Source: Microvirga pakistanensis
GTDB taxonomy: Bacteria > Pseudomonadota > Alphaproteobacteria > Rhizobiales > Beijerinckiaceae
NCBI RefSeq assembly: GCF_004458765.1
Contig: NZ_SPJX01000012.1
Location: 1 to 64,000 of the forward strand
Direction: 5' to 3'
Length of the DNA stretch: 64,000 bases
Shown: positions 36,385-45,033 of the stretch, piece by piece
Position numbering within the stretch: the first letter of the stretch is position 1
How the letters are laid out: each line of letters starts with the position of its first letter
Made by a program: the position numbers and the translations under genes
Notes under the pieces: generated by a model
The model's database searches: none
Seen by the model: the letters and a program-made list of their open reading frames with translations, nothing else
What the model was told of the DNA's origin: nothing

Positions 36385-37082
36385 TCGATCAGCATCCCGG
36401 CGATGACACCTGCGAGCGCGCCGGCGACGATGTAGCCATAGCCCGGCACGAGGGCGTGCGTGACGAACGAGACGGCGCCCGCCACCAGCCAGGGGAGAGC
36501 GGGACGCACGCCCTTCCAGAGCGGCACCAGCATGGCGCTGAAGAAGATCGGCATGACCAGGTCGAGTCCGAAGGCCCTGGGTTCCGGCACGAGGGCCCCG
36601 GCAAAGAAGCCGAGGATCGTTGCGATCTGCCATACGATCCAGAGGGTGATCGCGGCGCCCAGCAGGACCCCAACGTCGCGCCCGCCTTCGGTGTGATAGC
36701 GCGTGCCGATGAGCCAGCCCGCTTCCGTGATGAGGAAGAGATTGAGGGCATTGCGGGCGATGGGCTCGTGACGCAGCCACGGCTGGAGGGTCGCGCCGAG
36801 CAGGATCATGCGCGAGTTCACCACGGCCGTGACCATCATGATGGTGAGGATGGTCGTCGGGGTCCAAACCTTCTGCCAGACTTCGAGCCCGACCATCTGG
36901 GACGCGCCGGCATAGACGAAGAGGCTGAGCCCCATCGCCTCGGCAAGGCTCAGGCCCTTCTGGGCCGCCGCCGTGCCGAACGCGAGCGCGAACATGATGA
37001 AGCCGGGAAACGCCGGCAGCGAGGCGCGCGCGCCGTGGCGAAGACCGGCCAGGGAAAAGAAAGGGCGGGGCGAGGAGGACAT
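36381..37082 (-). CDS. azlC: AzlC-type branched-chain amino acid exporter large subunit
   Basis: The 233-residue inner-membrane protein has the AzlC pattern: FPGFIMFALAFGTAAAQKG, the VYAGASQMVGLE motif, NSRMILLGATLQPW, and multiple hydrophobic helices up to the C-terminus. It is the first gene of an azlCD pair with a 4-base overlap. No Lrp-type regulator is adjacent. Confidence 0.92.
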   Translation of the reverse strand: MSSSPRPFFSLAGLRHGARASLPAFPGFIMFALAFGTAAAQKGLSLAEAMGLSLFVYAGASQMVGLEVWQKVWTPTTILTIMMVTAVVNSRMILLGATLQPWLRHEPIARNALNLFLITEAGWLIGTRYHTEGGRDVGVLLGAAITLWIVWQIATILGFFAGALVPEPRAFGLDLVMPIFFSAMLVPLWKGVRPALPWLVAGAVSFVTHALVPGYGYIVAGALAGVIAGMLIE

Positions 37083-37145
37083 GAGCGTTACGCTCTCTGC
37101 CCTCCCGCATCCCCGCCGTCAATCGTCAAAGTTCAGGTAATGCTC

Positions 37146-37814
37146 TTAGCCGGTTGCGCCGTTCACATACGGATAGATCTCGTGGAAGCCCTCGTAGATC
37201 ATCTTGATTGCCACATAGAGAATGATCGCAAGGCCCACATAGGCGATCCAGCGGTAACGCTGGAGCAGGCGGGCGATGTAGGAGGCCGCGATGCCCATCA
37301 GGGCGATGGAGAGGAGCAGGCCGAAGGCCAGGATGTAGGGGTGCTCGCGCGCCGCTCCGGCCACGGCGAGCACGTTGTCGAGGGACATCGACACGTCGGC
37401 GATCACGATCTGCCAGGCCGCCTGGGAGAAGGTCTTGCGCGGCACTCCGCCTGCGATGGTGCCGTCCTTGTCGATGTCGACGCCCTCGAGCGCCTCCTCG
37501 GCGGCTTCTTCTTCCTCGTGGGTGGTGCGCAGCTCGCGCCACATCTTCCAGCAGACCCACAAGAGGAGGACGCCGCCGGCCAGGAGCAGGCCCACGATCT
37601 GCAGAAGCTGCGTGGTGATGAGCGCGAAGACGATGCGCAGGACGGTGGCCGCGATGACGCCGAGGAGGATCGCCTTGTTGCGCTGCTCCTTGGGCAGGCC
37701 GGCCGCGGCGAGGCCGATGACGATGGCATTGTCGCCGGCGAGCGCCAGGTCGATGCCGATCACCATCAGGAAGGCGACGATCTCGGGTGGGAAATATTGT
37801 GAGAGTTCAAACAT
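37146..37814 (-). CDS. TerC family membrane protein (YjbE-like)
   Basis: The 222-residue integral membrane protein has the TerC motif IDLALAGDNAIVIGLAAAGLP and its repeat IADVSMSLDNVLAVAGAA, each containing conserved Asp/Asn within a helix. An acidic cytoplasmic loop (HEEEEAAEEALEGVD) lies between the halves. Such proteins are linked to manganese or other metal export. The ATG at 37814 has a GAGG site 6 bases upstream; a longer frame to 37973 adds a non-conserved, non-hydrophobic leader and is less likely. Confidence 0.9.
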   Translation of the reverse strand: MFELSQYFPPEIVAFLMVIGIDLALAGDNAIVIGLAAAGLPKEQRNKAILLGVIAATVLRIVFALITTQLLQIVGLLLAGGVLLLWVCWKMWRELRTTHEEEEAAEEALEGVDIDKDGTIAGGVPRKTFSQAAWQIVIADVSMSLDNVLAVAGAAREHPYILAFGLLLSIALMGIAASYIARLLQRYRWIAYVGLAIILYVAIKMIYEGFHEIYPYVNGATG

Positions 37815-38289
37815 GCGTTGCCTCATTGTCGGTTGAAGAGCAGCGCATGCGATACGCCCGAGGAGACGCTCGTCCCGCACCGGCGCGGCCGGATCGACCG
37901 GCCCTGGCTCAGATGCGGGCGTTCCCGTCTTCTTGAACGAATCCAGGCCACCCTGGTTCATCCAGTCCGACATCGCCGCCCAAAGTATGAGCGACCAGAG
38001 GGGCCCGGCCTGGCTATAAGGGCGATCATCTAGACAACATGGCGCGGCCGATCAAGTCGCGCCATGCGTCCCAGGGCACGCCTGTGTCATATAAGGAACT
38101 TAATCCGGCTTCGTTCCACAGTGCCGACCGAGGCGGACCAGGGAACTCCAGGGAATCTGTTGAGAATCCGCGGATTCCCCGAAGACCGGAACCTGATCCG
38201 GACACGGGAGCTTGATCCCGGCCCGGGCCTTGGGCACAAATCAGGCGGAATGAGAGAGGGCGCGTGAAGCGTCCGTCGGGAGGTCGTTC
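37815..38289. other. Intergenic region between divergent terC and tctB
   Basis: No gene is supported here. It must carry the promoters of both the TerC gene and the tct operon. A few GC-rich inverted stretches are present around 38160-38240, but I cannot identify a riboswitch or a clear regulator site by eye. Confidence 0.4.
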
Positions 38290-38958
38290 ATGTCTACTCC
38301 TCGCGAGGGCGTCGGTTTGTCCGGGCGCCGCGGCCCGGTTCGCGCGCCGCAGGGAATTGCCGGCGGCATTCTGTTGATTGCCCTTGCGGCCCTGGCGCTC
38401 TGGCTCACGAGGGATCTCGACCAGGGCACCCTGAACGCCATGGGGCCGGCCATGCTGCCGCGCTGGCTGGCCATCGGGGTCGGCCTGTCGGGTCTCGCCT
38501 TGATCGCCTTCGCGTTCATTCGCGACGGGGAGCCGCTCGAGCGCTGGAGCCTGCGCGGCCCGTTCTTTGTCATCGTGGCGATCCTGGCCTTCGCGGTGAC
38601 GATCCGGCCCTTCTCGTTCGGAGCTCTCAGCCTTCCCGGCCTCGGCCTCGTGGTGGCAGGTCCCCTGGCGATCCTGATCGGCGGCTACGCGACGCCCGAG
38701 GCGCGCTTCAGGGAGCTTCTCATCCTCAGCCTGAGCCTGACGCCGTTCTGCATGGTGCTCTTCGGGGACCTGCTGAACCTGCCGATTCCGGTCTTTCCCC
38801 AGGAACTGGCGGGTCTCTTCCCGGCCGGCTGGTCGCAGAAGGCGATCCTGCGGGCAACGGCGATCGTCATGGCGGCCGCCGCCATCGCGGTCTTCTTCGC
38901 GACCCGAAAAGCCCGCCCCACAACAATCGACGTCGCCGACCATAGCGGGAGGATCTGA
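38290..38958 (+). CDS. tctB: Tripartite tricarboxylate transporter TctB subunit
   Basis: The 222-residue protein has an N-terminal Arg-rich leader and four hydrophobic helices in the TctB layout (GGILLIALAALALWLT, GPAMLPRWLAIGVGLSGLALI). With TctA it forms the membrane part of a binding-protein-dependent, ion-coupled carboxylate importer. It has a GGGAGG ribosome site, and its stop overlaps the tctA start. Confidence 0.9.
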   Translation: MSTPREGVGLSGRRGPVRAPQGIAGGILLIALAALALWLTRDLDQGTLNAMGPAMLPRWLAIGVGLSGLALIAFAFIRDGEPLERWSLRGPFFVIVAILAFAVTIRPFSFGALSLPGLGLVVAGPLAILIGGYATPEARFRELLILSLSLTPFCMVLFGDLLNLPIPVFPQELAGLFPAGWSQKAILRATAIVMAAAAIAVFFATRKARPTTIDVADHSGRI

Positions 38959-40460
38959 TGGGTGATCTTCTGTCCAACCTGAGCCTCGGCTTTTCCGTCG
39001 CTCTCAGCCTGCAGAACATCGGCTTGGCCTTCCTCGGCTGCCTCGTCGGCACGCTCATCGGCGTTCTGCCGGGCGTGGGGCCGATCGCCACCATCGCCAT
39101 GCTGCTGCCGATCACCTTCGGGCTCGATCCGACGGGGGCGCTGATCATGCTGGCGGGCATCTATTACGGCGCCCAGTACGGCGGCTCGACCACGGCGATC
39201 CTCGTCAACATCCCCGGCGAGGCCACCTCCGTGGTGACGGCCCTCGATGGTCACCAGATGGCCCGTCAGGGTCGCGCCGGGGTGGCGCTCGGCATCGCGG
39301 CCATCGGGTCGTTCTTCGCCGGAACGGTGGCGACGCTCGTCATCGCGTCGCTGGGCGCGCCGCTGACCGGCCTGGCGCTGATCTTCGGCCCGACCGAGTA
39401 CTTCTCCCTGATGGTCATGGGCCTCGTCTTCGCGGTGGTGCTGGCGCGCGGCTCCATTCTGAAGGCCATCGCCATGATCCTCGTCGGCGTCCTGCTCTCC
39501 ACGGTGGGGCTCGACCTGGAAACGGGCGAGGAGCGCATGACCTTCGGCCTGCCGTTCCTGTCGGACGGCATCGACTTCGCCGTGCTGGCCATGGGCATCT
39601 TCGGCATCGCCGAGATCATGCGCAACCTCGACCATACCGAGCACCGGGACGTGGTGCGCCAGGCCATCGGCCGCCTGCTGCCGAACAGGCAAGATTTCAA
39701 GCAGGCCTACAAGCCGGTCCTGCGCGGCACCTTCATCGGCGCCATGCTGGGCATCCTGCCGGGCAACGGCGCGGTGCTCGGGCCGTTCGCGTCCTACACG
39801 CTGGAGAAGAAGCTCGCCAAGGATCCGCGCCGCTTCGGCCGCGGCGCCATCGAGGGCGTGGCGGGGCCGGAGAGCGCCAACAACGCCGGCGCGCAGACCT
39901 CCTTCATTCCGCTGCTGACGCTCGGCATTCCGCCCAATGCCGTGATGGCCCTGATGGTCGGCGCGATGACGATCCACGGCATCATTCCTGGGCCCCAGGT
40001 GATGACCAAGAACCCGACCCTGTTCTGGGGCATGATCGCCTCCATGTGGATCGGCAACCTGATGCTGCTCATCATCAACCTGCCGCTGGTGGGCATGTGG
40101 GTGCGCCTCCTGAAGGTGCCCTACCGGATGCTGTTCCCGGCCATCCTGATGTTCTGCTGCATCGGCATCTATTCCATCAATTCCCTGCCCACCGACGTGA
40201 TGTTCATCGCCCTGTTCGGCTTCGTGGGCTACACGCTGATCAAGTTCGGCTTCGAGCCGGCCCCGATGCTGCTGGGCTTCGTGCTGGGCAAGCTGATGGA
40301 GGAAAACCTGCGGCGCGCGCTCATCATCTCGCGCGGGCAGCTCTCGACCTTCATCGATCGTCCGGTCAGCGCGAGCCTGCTTGCCGTGGCGGCCATCCTG
40401 CTCGTCATCGCGCTCCTGCCCTCCATACGAAAGGGGAGGGACGAGGTGTTCACGGAGTAG
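38958..40460 (+). CDS. tctA: Tripartite tricarboxylate transporter permease TctA
   Basis: The 500-residue, 11-12 helix permease shows the TctA hallmarks: GVLPGVGPIATIAMLLPITFG, YYGAQYGGSTTAILVNIPGE, a second half with GMLGILPGNGAVLGPFASY, and the GVAGPESANNAGAQTSFIPLL motif. It starts on the last base of the tctB stop. The order tctB-tctA-tctC differs from the classical tctCBA but is common in proteobacteria. Confidence 0.96.
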   Translation: MGDLLSNLSLGFSVALSLQNIGLAFLGCLVGTLIGVLPGVGPIATIAMLLPITFGLDPTGALIMLAGIYYGAQYGGSTTAILVNIPGEATSVVTALDGHQMARQGRAGVALGIAAIGSFFAGTVATLVIASLGAPLTGLALIFGPTEYFSLMVMGLVFAVVLARGSILKAIAMILVGVLLSTVGLDLETGEERMTFGLPFLSDGIDFAVLAMGIFGIAEIMRNLDHTEHRDVVRQAIGRLLPNRQDFKQAYKPVLRGTFIGAMLGILPGNGAVLGPFASYTLEKKLAKDPRRFGRGAIEGVAGPESANNAGAQTSFIPLLTLGIPPNAVMALMVGAMTIHGIIPGPQVMTKNPTLFWGMIASMWIGNLMLLIINLPLVGMWVRLLKVPYRMLFPAILMFCCIGIYSINSLPTDVMFIALFGFVGYTLIKFGFEPAPMLLGFVLGKLMEENLRRALIISRGQLSTFIDRPVSASLLAVAAILLVIALLPSIRKGRDEVFTE

Positions 40461-40522
40461 CTTGCCTTCGGGGCCCGACTGACCACAATGTAAGCTCATA
40501 ACTTTCCCAAGGGAGGAACTTG

Positions 40523-41497
40523 ATGAAGAATATCGTACTGGCGCTGGCCGCCGTTGCCGGCCTCGCCACCACGGGCGCCCAGGCTCAGAACTACCCGACC
40601 CGTCCGATCACCATGATCGTGCCCTTCGCGGCCGGCGGCCCGACGGACGTGGTCGCCCGTATCGTCACCGACCACATGTCCCGCACGCTCGGTCAACAGA
40701 TCGTGATCGAAAACGTGGCCGGCGCCGGCGGCACCACGGGCATCACCCGCGGTGCCCAGGCGCAGCCGGACGGCTACACCATCATGATGGGCCACATGGG
40801 CACCCATGGGGCTGCGCCGGCCCTGTATCCGAACCTGAAATACGACCCGGCCAAGGACTTCGCGCCCATCGGCCTCGCGGCGGGCACGCCCATCGTGATC
40901 GTGGCCAAGAAGGATTTCCCGGCCAACGACCTGAAGGGCTTCCTCGACTATATGAAGACCAACGGCGAGAAAGTGAACATGGCCCATGCGGGCGTGGGCT
41001 CCGTCTCCCACTCGACCGGCATCTTCTTCAACTCGGTCATCAAGGCGAAGCCCACCATGGTGGCCTATCGCGGCACGGGTCCGGCCCTCAACGACCTCAT
41101 GGCGAACACGGTCGATTTCATGACCGACCAGATCGTCAACGTGGCGCCCCAGATCCAGGGCGGCAACATCAAGGCCTTCGCCATCGCCACGCCCCAGCGC
41201 TCCCCGGTTCTGCCGAACGTGCCCACCACCAAGGAAGCGGGCCTCGAAGGCTATGAGGTCAGCGCCTGGAACGCGGCGTTCGCCCCCAAGGGCACGCCTC
41301 CTGAGATCGTCAAGAAGCTGAGCGACGCGCTGTCGAAGTCCCTCGACGACGAGACCACCAAGAAGCGTCTGCTCGAGCTCGGCGGCGTCATCCCGAGCGC
41401 GACCGAGCGGACCCCGGAGGCCCTCCAGAAGCTCGTCGAGAGCGAAGTGGCCCGCTGGACCCCGGTCCTCAAGGCGGCCGGGGCTACGGCGGAGTAA
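40523..41497 (+). CDS. tctC: Tripartite tricarboxylate transporter substrate-binding protein TctC
   Basis: The 324-residue periplasmic protein has a signal peptide (about 1-22, ending AQAQ) and the Bug-family mature start NYPTRPITMIVPFAAGGPTDVVAR. The GTTGI, DYMKTNGEKVNMAHAG and AYRGTGPALNDLMA motifs follow the Bug fold. It probably binds a carboxylate. The ATG at 40523 has GGGAGGA upstream. A hairpin terminator follows the stop. Confidence 0.95.
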   Translation: MKNIVLALAAVAGLATTGAQAQNYPTRPITMIVPFAAGGPTDVVARIVTDHMSRTLGQQIVIENVAGAGGTTGITRGAQAQPDGYTIMMGHMGTHGAAPALYPNLKYDPAKDFAPIGLAAGTPIVIVAKKDFPANDLKGFLDYMKTNGEKVNMAHAGVGSVSHSTGIFFNSVIKAKPTMVAYRGTGPALNDLMANTVDFMTDQIVNVAPQIQGGNIKAFAIATPQRSPVLPNVPTTKEAGLEGYEVSAWNAAFAPKGTPPEIVKKLSDALSKSLDDETTKKRLLELGGVIPSATERTPEALQKLVESEVARWTPVLKAAGATAE

Positions 41498-41523
41498 GGC
41501 GTCCGACCTCAGGTCTTCGAAGC

Positions 41524-41543
41524 GGCGGACCATCCGGTCCGCC
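41524..41543 (+). terminator. Terminator after tctC
   Basis: GGCGGACC and GGTCCGCC form a perfect 8-base stem with an ATCC loop, followed by GTCATCATTTCT. It lies 27 bases after the tctC stop. Confidence 0.65.
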
Positions 41544-41618
41544 GTCATCATTTCTGAGCCTGCGACCGCAAAGAAGCCTTGAAATTGATCGCGGGCGCGA
41601 TTACACCCTGCCTCACGT

Positions 41619-41695
41619 GCAGCCGTAGCTCAGTTGGTTAGAGCACCAGATTGTGGATCTGGGGGTCCCCCGTTCGAGCCGGGGCGGCTGTACCA
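41619..41695 (+). tRNA. tRNA-His (anticodon GTG)
   Basis: The gene starts GCAGCCG and ends CGGCTGT-A-CCA. Anticodon stem CCAGA/TCTGG encloses loop TTGTGGA. Pairing gives G1:U72 with A73 and no G at -1, the unusual form known for alphaproteobacterial tRNA-His. The T-arm and 3' end (41673-41692 and onward) recur, degenerate, at 57381-57432, marking an integration site. Confidence 0.96.
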
Positions 41696-41703
41696 CTTCA
41701 AAA
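41673..41703 (+). repeat. Left copy of the tRNA-His att repeat
   Basis: Bases 41673-41692 (TTCGAGCCGGGGCGGCTGTA) are identical to 57403-57422. Identity resumes after one differing base with CACTTCAAA just beyond the tRNA 3' end. This is the expected core of a tRNA attachment site that remained within the intact tRNA. Confidence 0.75.
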
Positions 41704-41834
41704 TTAAAGGCTTGGCTCCCTTGAATGTCGTTGGTTTGAGCCCTGAAAACGCTTCAGGGTAACGGGCCTGCTCGACTCGCGGCTCTGACATCGCCCAGCT
41801 TCCATAACCTTCTCGAATTTCAGCGACGTGTTCA

Positions 41835-42050
41835 CTAAGTGATTGGCTTAGACATGGAGCTGTCCGGCCCGACGCCTGCGGCAAACCTGCCCAAGCAACT
41901 CGCTAGGCCAGGCAATGCCTCAGCTGCCGTGTCTGCTCCGCCTTCCTCTCGGGCGTAAGTGAGCATGGAGGAGGCGAGCGCAGCCGTCCCCGCGAGAATC
42001 GTTAGAGTGACACCGAAAAGGGCCCTCCACGGGATGAGCGAGACGTCCAT
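41835..42050 (-). CDS. Possible small membrane protein
   Basis: The 71-codon frame starts MDVSLIPWRALFGVTLTILA, with one hydrophobic helix (about residues 8-30) and a neutral tail. No good ribosome site is directly upstream. It could be a genuine accessory gene near the island end or a chance frame. Confidence 0.3.
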   Translation of the reverse strand: MDVSLIPWRALFGVTLTILAGTAALASSMLTYAREEGGADTAAEALPGLASCLGRFAAGVGPDSSMSKPIT

Positions 42051-42319
42051 CGTTTCATCAGCCCGATCCTCCCGAGCGGGAAGTCCTCACCGAAATTGCG
42101 GTCCTGCTCATGCAGAGCAAGGCGGTATGACATCAAGGCGTCCTGGCACTCTCTGATGGCCACGAGAGCCGGATCGATGGCCGCTGGGTGGTGAGGGCCG
42201 CTGCTTGGATCGAGGCTGCAGGCGACGCAGGGCTGGGTGGGCATTCGGGGATCCTGTTCGCGGACCAAGGCCATTGCGCGTTGCTCCATCCCCAAAGTGG
42301 ATGGGACGCCTGTCACCAA
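42002..42319 (-). CDS. Possible hypothetical protein
   Basis: The 105-codon frame has a plausible helical middle (ALVAIRECQDALMSYRLALHE) but no recognised domain. It overlaps the frame at 41835-42050. I list it only because this 670-base gap after tRNA-His otherwise has no gene. Confidence 0.25.
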   Translation of the reverse strand: MVTGVPSTLGMEQRAMALVREQDPRMPTQPCVACSLDPSSGPHHPAAIDPALVAIRECQDALMSYRLALHEQDRNFGEDFPLGRIGLMKRWTSRSSRGGPFSVSL

Positions 42320-42366
42320 AATTTGGTGATGTGGCTAAAAAATGTGCGGGGCGTTAGACTGAGTGC

Positions 42367-42609
42367 ATGTTCACTCCAGCCTTGTCCCGCGCCGCTCGTG
42401 GCCTGCTCGACTGGTCGCAAACCGATCTTGCAACAAGGGCCGGCGTCAGCCTTTCAACCATCCGAGATTTCGAGACTGGCAAGCGAACGCCGATCGCCAA
42501 CAATCTCGCTGCCATGCAGGGAGCGATCGAAGCGGCCGGCATTCAGTTCATTCCCGAGAACGGAGGAGGTACTGGACTACGCTTCAGGGAGCGCAGCGAA
42601 AGCTCATGA
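42367..42609 (+). CDS. XRE-type helix-turn-helix regulator
   Basis: The 80-residue protein is almost entirely an HTH_3 domain: ALSRAARGLLDWSQTDLATR, then AGVSLSTIRDFETGKRTP and NNLAAMQGAIEAAGIQFI. The C-terminal IQFI/PENGGG end is typical of short XRE regulators that often follow mobile DNA. Probable role is local transcriptional control; no antitoxin partner toxin is visible next to it. Confidence 0.85.
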   Translation: MFTPALSRAARGLLDWSQTDLATRAGVSLSTIRDFETGKRTPIANNLAAMQGAIEAAGIQFIPENGGGTGLRFRERSESS

Positions 42610-42767
42610 TGCCTTAACAGCCAAGTGCCTCATCTGGACTCCGCCACAAGCCCCTGAGCCAAACCCAAAATCTCAAGCCGCGTTGGATCGGCTGCTACAG
42701 GGCAGACGGGAAAGCCGAGGCGAATGAGGCGAGGACAGAGCGAGCTTCTCAAGCAGGAGAACACTCT

Positions 42768-43028
42768 ATGAAGCACATTGATTTTCAGATCGGCTGCGAG
42801 TTCACGAACCCTGCTGGCCGCTGGCGCTGCACGGATGTCGGAACTCGTACCATTGTGGCCATCAGGATCGACTTGGTTGAGACCAGGACCATCGTCGATG
42901 GGCACCCAATCAGACGGTATCTCACTCAGGAGGAAGCCGAACTCGAAGGATGGTTCAGCGGCCCACCCTACGCACTCCTCGAGGTCGTGTTTGATGAAGA
43001 CAGCATTCAGGAGTGCCAGCCTGCCTGA
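42768..43028 (+). CDS. Conserved small hypothetical protein
   Basis: The 86-residue protein begins MKHIDFQIGCEF with GRWRCTDVGTRTIVAIRID in the middle and GPPYALLEVVFDEDSIQEC at the end. The composition is that of a real, folded beta-rich protein, and I recall similar short proteins in accessory DNA of Methylobacterium and Microvirga. Its function is unknown. Confidence 0.7.
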   Translation: MKHIDFQIGCEFTNPAGRWRCTDVGTRTIVAIRIDLVETRTIVDGHPIRRYLTQEEAELEGWFSGPPYALLEVVFDEDSIQECQPA

Positions 43029-43765
43029 TGCCTGGGAGTTGCCCAGGAACTGTCGAGACCGACGCAAGCGAGGACGAGCCCCAGGACGCGCTCGCCGCGC
43101 TCGGCAGCCGAGGGAACAATCGAGCGAACTCGCCCTCAAGGATCTCGCTTCGGCGGAGGAGTTCGTCCGCAATCTTGCCAACGATGTCTATGTGGCGGGC
43201 GATCAACCGTTCAGCTCGATCGCGACCCGCGTGGCGGAACGCGTCGCCGAAGGGCTCGCGATCGGAAATAGTCTGCTGCGCGAGGTTGAGGACGTGAGCT
43301 TCGTCGCCAAGGGTTTCCACGTCGTGAAAGACCTCAACCCCGCTGCACTTGGCTCCGTACTCGCCACCCAGGGCAACGGAGATCCGAACGACCAGGGAGA
43401 GATCGTCGGAATCGCAACGTCAGCCTTTCCGTTGCTGTCATCGATTAGGCGCAACTCCAGACAGCCGCCAGCAAGAAATAAGACCCCCGCCAAGCCAAGA
43501 GGTTGACGAGTTCGATATCCGTAGGCTTGGCCGGGAGTATCGGATTGGAAAGCCGATGGCGGGACAAGATCGGCCTGCTCCACCAATTCCGGCTTATCAG
43601 CAGAAAGGCCGGGGAACTGAGCCCCCGGGCCTTGCCTGAGTTCTGCACACCGAGGCGGATGGCGAGCTTAGGCTCTCTATTGCTAAGCTAGGAACTCAGG
43701 GCTGTCGACCCTCCCAGGCCGAGTGGGCTTTCTGTTGCCTGTACCGAGGCCGCAGAGGCGGGCCG
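43029..43765. other. Region with no confident gene
   Basis: Frames exist on both strands (for example 43203-43586 minus and the tail of a plus frame to 43506). Neither has a ribosome site or recognised motif that would decide between them. A short gene may be hidden here. Confidence 0.4.
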
Positions 43766-44335
43766 CTACCGGAATGCCACGACTTGGCCCTTGGGATTGA
43801 GCGTACAGGTCACCCGAGCCTGCCTTGTCTGCTTTCGACCATTCCGGGCGTACTCTATGCGGGCGATGATCGGGACATCGACAGAGCCGCTATGGTTTTT
43901 TGCCCCCGCTCCAGTCGCTCTTACGTCCACATCGACGGCTCCGAGGCGGCGTGAGCTTGCAGCAAGTGCGTCACTACAGCGGTCGACCAGGGTGGATCGT
44001 GTTTGAAGTGCCTGTGCCTTGCTGCGTGGCGTGGCCCTGGGTGCTGTGCGCGTAATGCGTCGAGCCGGTTGCCTTGGTGAGATCACCGCCGGTGGGCCCT
44101 GATCCTCATAGCCAAAGCTCTCCACGTCGGGCGGAGCCACAGTGTAGATGGTGCTACCCTGCTGCTGTGCTGCCTGAGCTGATGCAGCCAATGCTGCAAT
44201 CGCGAGGCCCTGGAACAGCCCAGGCATAAAGCCTCTGCGTAGGCTTCCCGCTTCTGCGGGTGCCGCTGTAGCTAATACACTTACCGCGACGGTTGCCGCA
44301 ACCAAGCTCGTCTTGATCGTTGATCCAAGGTCCAT
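43766..44335 (-). CDS. Secreted hypothetical protein
   Basis: The 189-residue protein has a clear signal peptide (about 1-29, hydrophobic core then AAPAEAGS). A Gln/Ala-rich segment, a basic Pro/Arg-rich linker and a C-terminal region of about 75 residues follow (LVDRCSDALAASSRR to KGQVVAFR). Two cysteines in the C-terminal part could form a disulfide. No known domain is recognised. Confidence 0.7.
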   Translation of the reverse strand: MDLGSTIKTSLVAATVAVSVLATAAPAEAGSLRRGFMPGLFQGLAIAALAASAQAAQQQGSTIYTVAPPDVESFGYEDQGPPAVISPRQPARRITRTAPRATPRSKAQALQTRSTLVDRCSDALAASSRRLGAVDVDVRATGAGAKNHSGSVDVPIIARIEYARNGRKQTRQARVTCTLNPKGQVVAFR

Positions 44336-44763
44336 TGGGCGCTTCCTTCATCCATGCGGATTCAATCGGCCCAGCTGCATCGCGCGTCGAAACGCTGCGA
44401 ACCGTGGGCAGTGGCATAGTCTTTTGTTGTTGAGTATCGGAAACCGGAGAGGGCTATCTAGCGCAACTCTGAGCGTCGTTGACCTCATCCAGATCCGAGC
44501 CCCTGAGATGGGAAGTGCTCCAGAGGGCACAAGGCCAAATTCATTTAGACATAAAACTTTTTTGAACTCGAATCTTCGCCGCGAAACTGAGCAGCCCGGA
44601 CCTCACTCAAGCCTTCAGAGCCGCAAGGGGACCCGCAAAGCATGGGCATTCGGATCCCTATGGCTCGAACTCTCCCCATAGGCACCATGCGGTCCAGCCT
44701 CTCGTCTTCGCAAGACCAAGAGTTTATACTTCTTCGGAGTTAATCCGGGAGAGGGGGGGGTAC
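44336..44763. other. Intergenic gap without a recognised gene
   Basis: Nothing coding is supported. The run of G residues at about 44752-44760 is the ribosome site of the small gene at 44764. Confidence 0.45.
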
Positions 44764-44967
44764 ATGGTCATCGTTTTACTGGTGGCTGCCATCATGGGCA
44801 GTTTTCTTACGATTGCCCTGCTGTGGCCTCTGGGAGCACTCATCGCTTTCGCTGCAGCTCCCTTTGGAGGAGGCATGCTGGTGCTCGTCGTTGCCGTGCT
44901 GGCGATGAAGCCTTCCCCTCGATCTAGGCGGACAGGTCAGATCCCCTCATCGCGGGAGACTTCCTAG
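44764..44967 (+). CDS. Small hydrophobic membrane protein
   Basis: The 67-residue protein has two hydrophobic helices (about 2-30 and 34-50) and a basic Ser/Arg-rich tail. The ATG at 44764 follows GGGAGAGGGGG, a strong purine-rich ribosome site. No family is recognised. Confidence 0.6.
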   Translation: MVIVLLVAAIMGSFLTIALLWPLGALIAFAAAPFGGGMLVLVVAVLAMKPSPRSRRTGQIPSSRETS

Positions 44968-45033
44968 CATCTTGCGAAGAGTTGGGCAGCTACAGCGGAT
45001 AGCTCGACACCAGAAGCTGCGTTGCCCAGTCGC

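Noticed and set aside
37815..37973. N-terminal extension of the TerC protein
   Set aside because: The added 53 residues are hydrophilic and non-conserved, while the ATG at 37814 has a good ribosome site and fits family length.
38685..40499. 604-codon minus-strand frame
   Set aside because: It lies exactly opposite tctA and tctB and is rich in His, Asp, Gly and Arg with no motif; tctA has clear family motifs.
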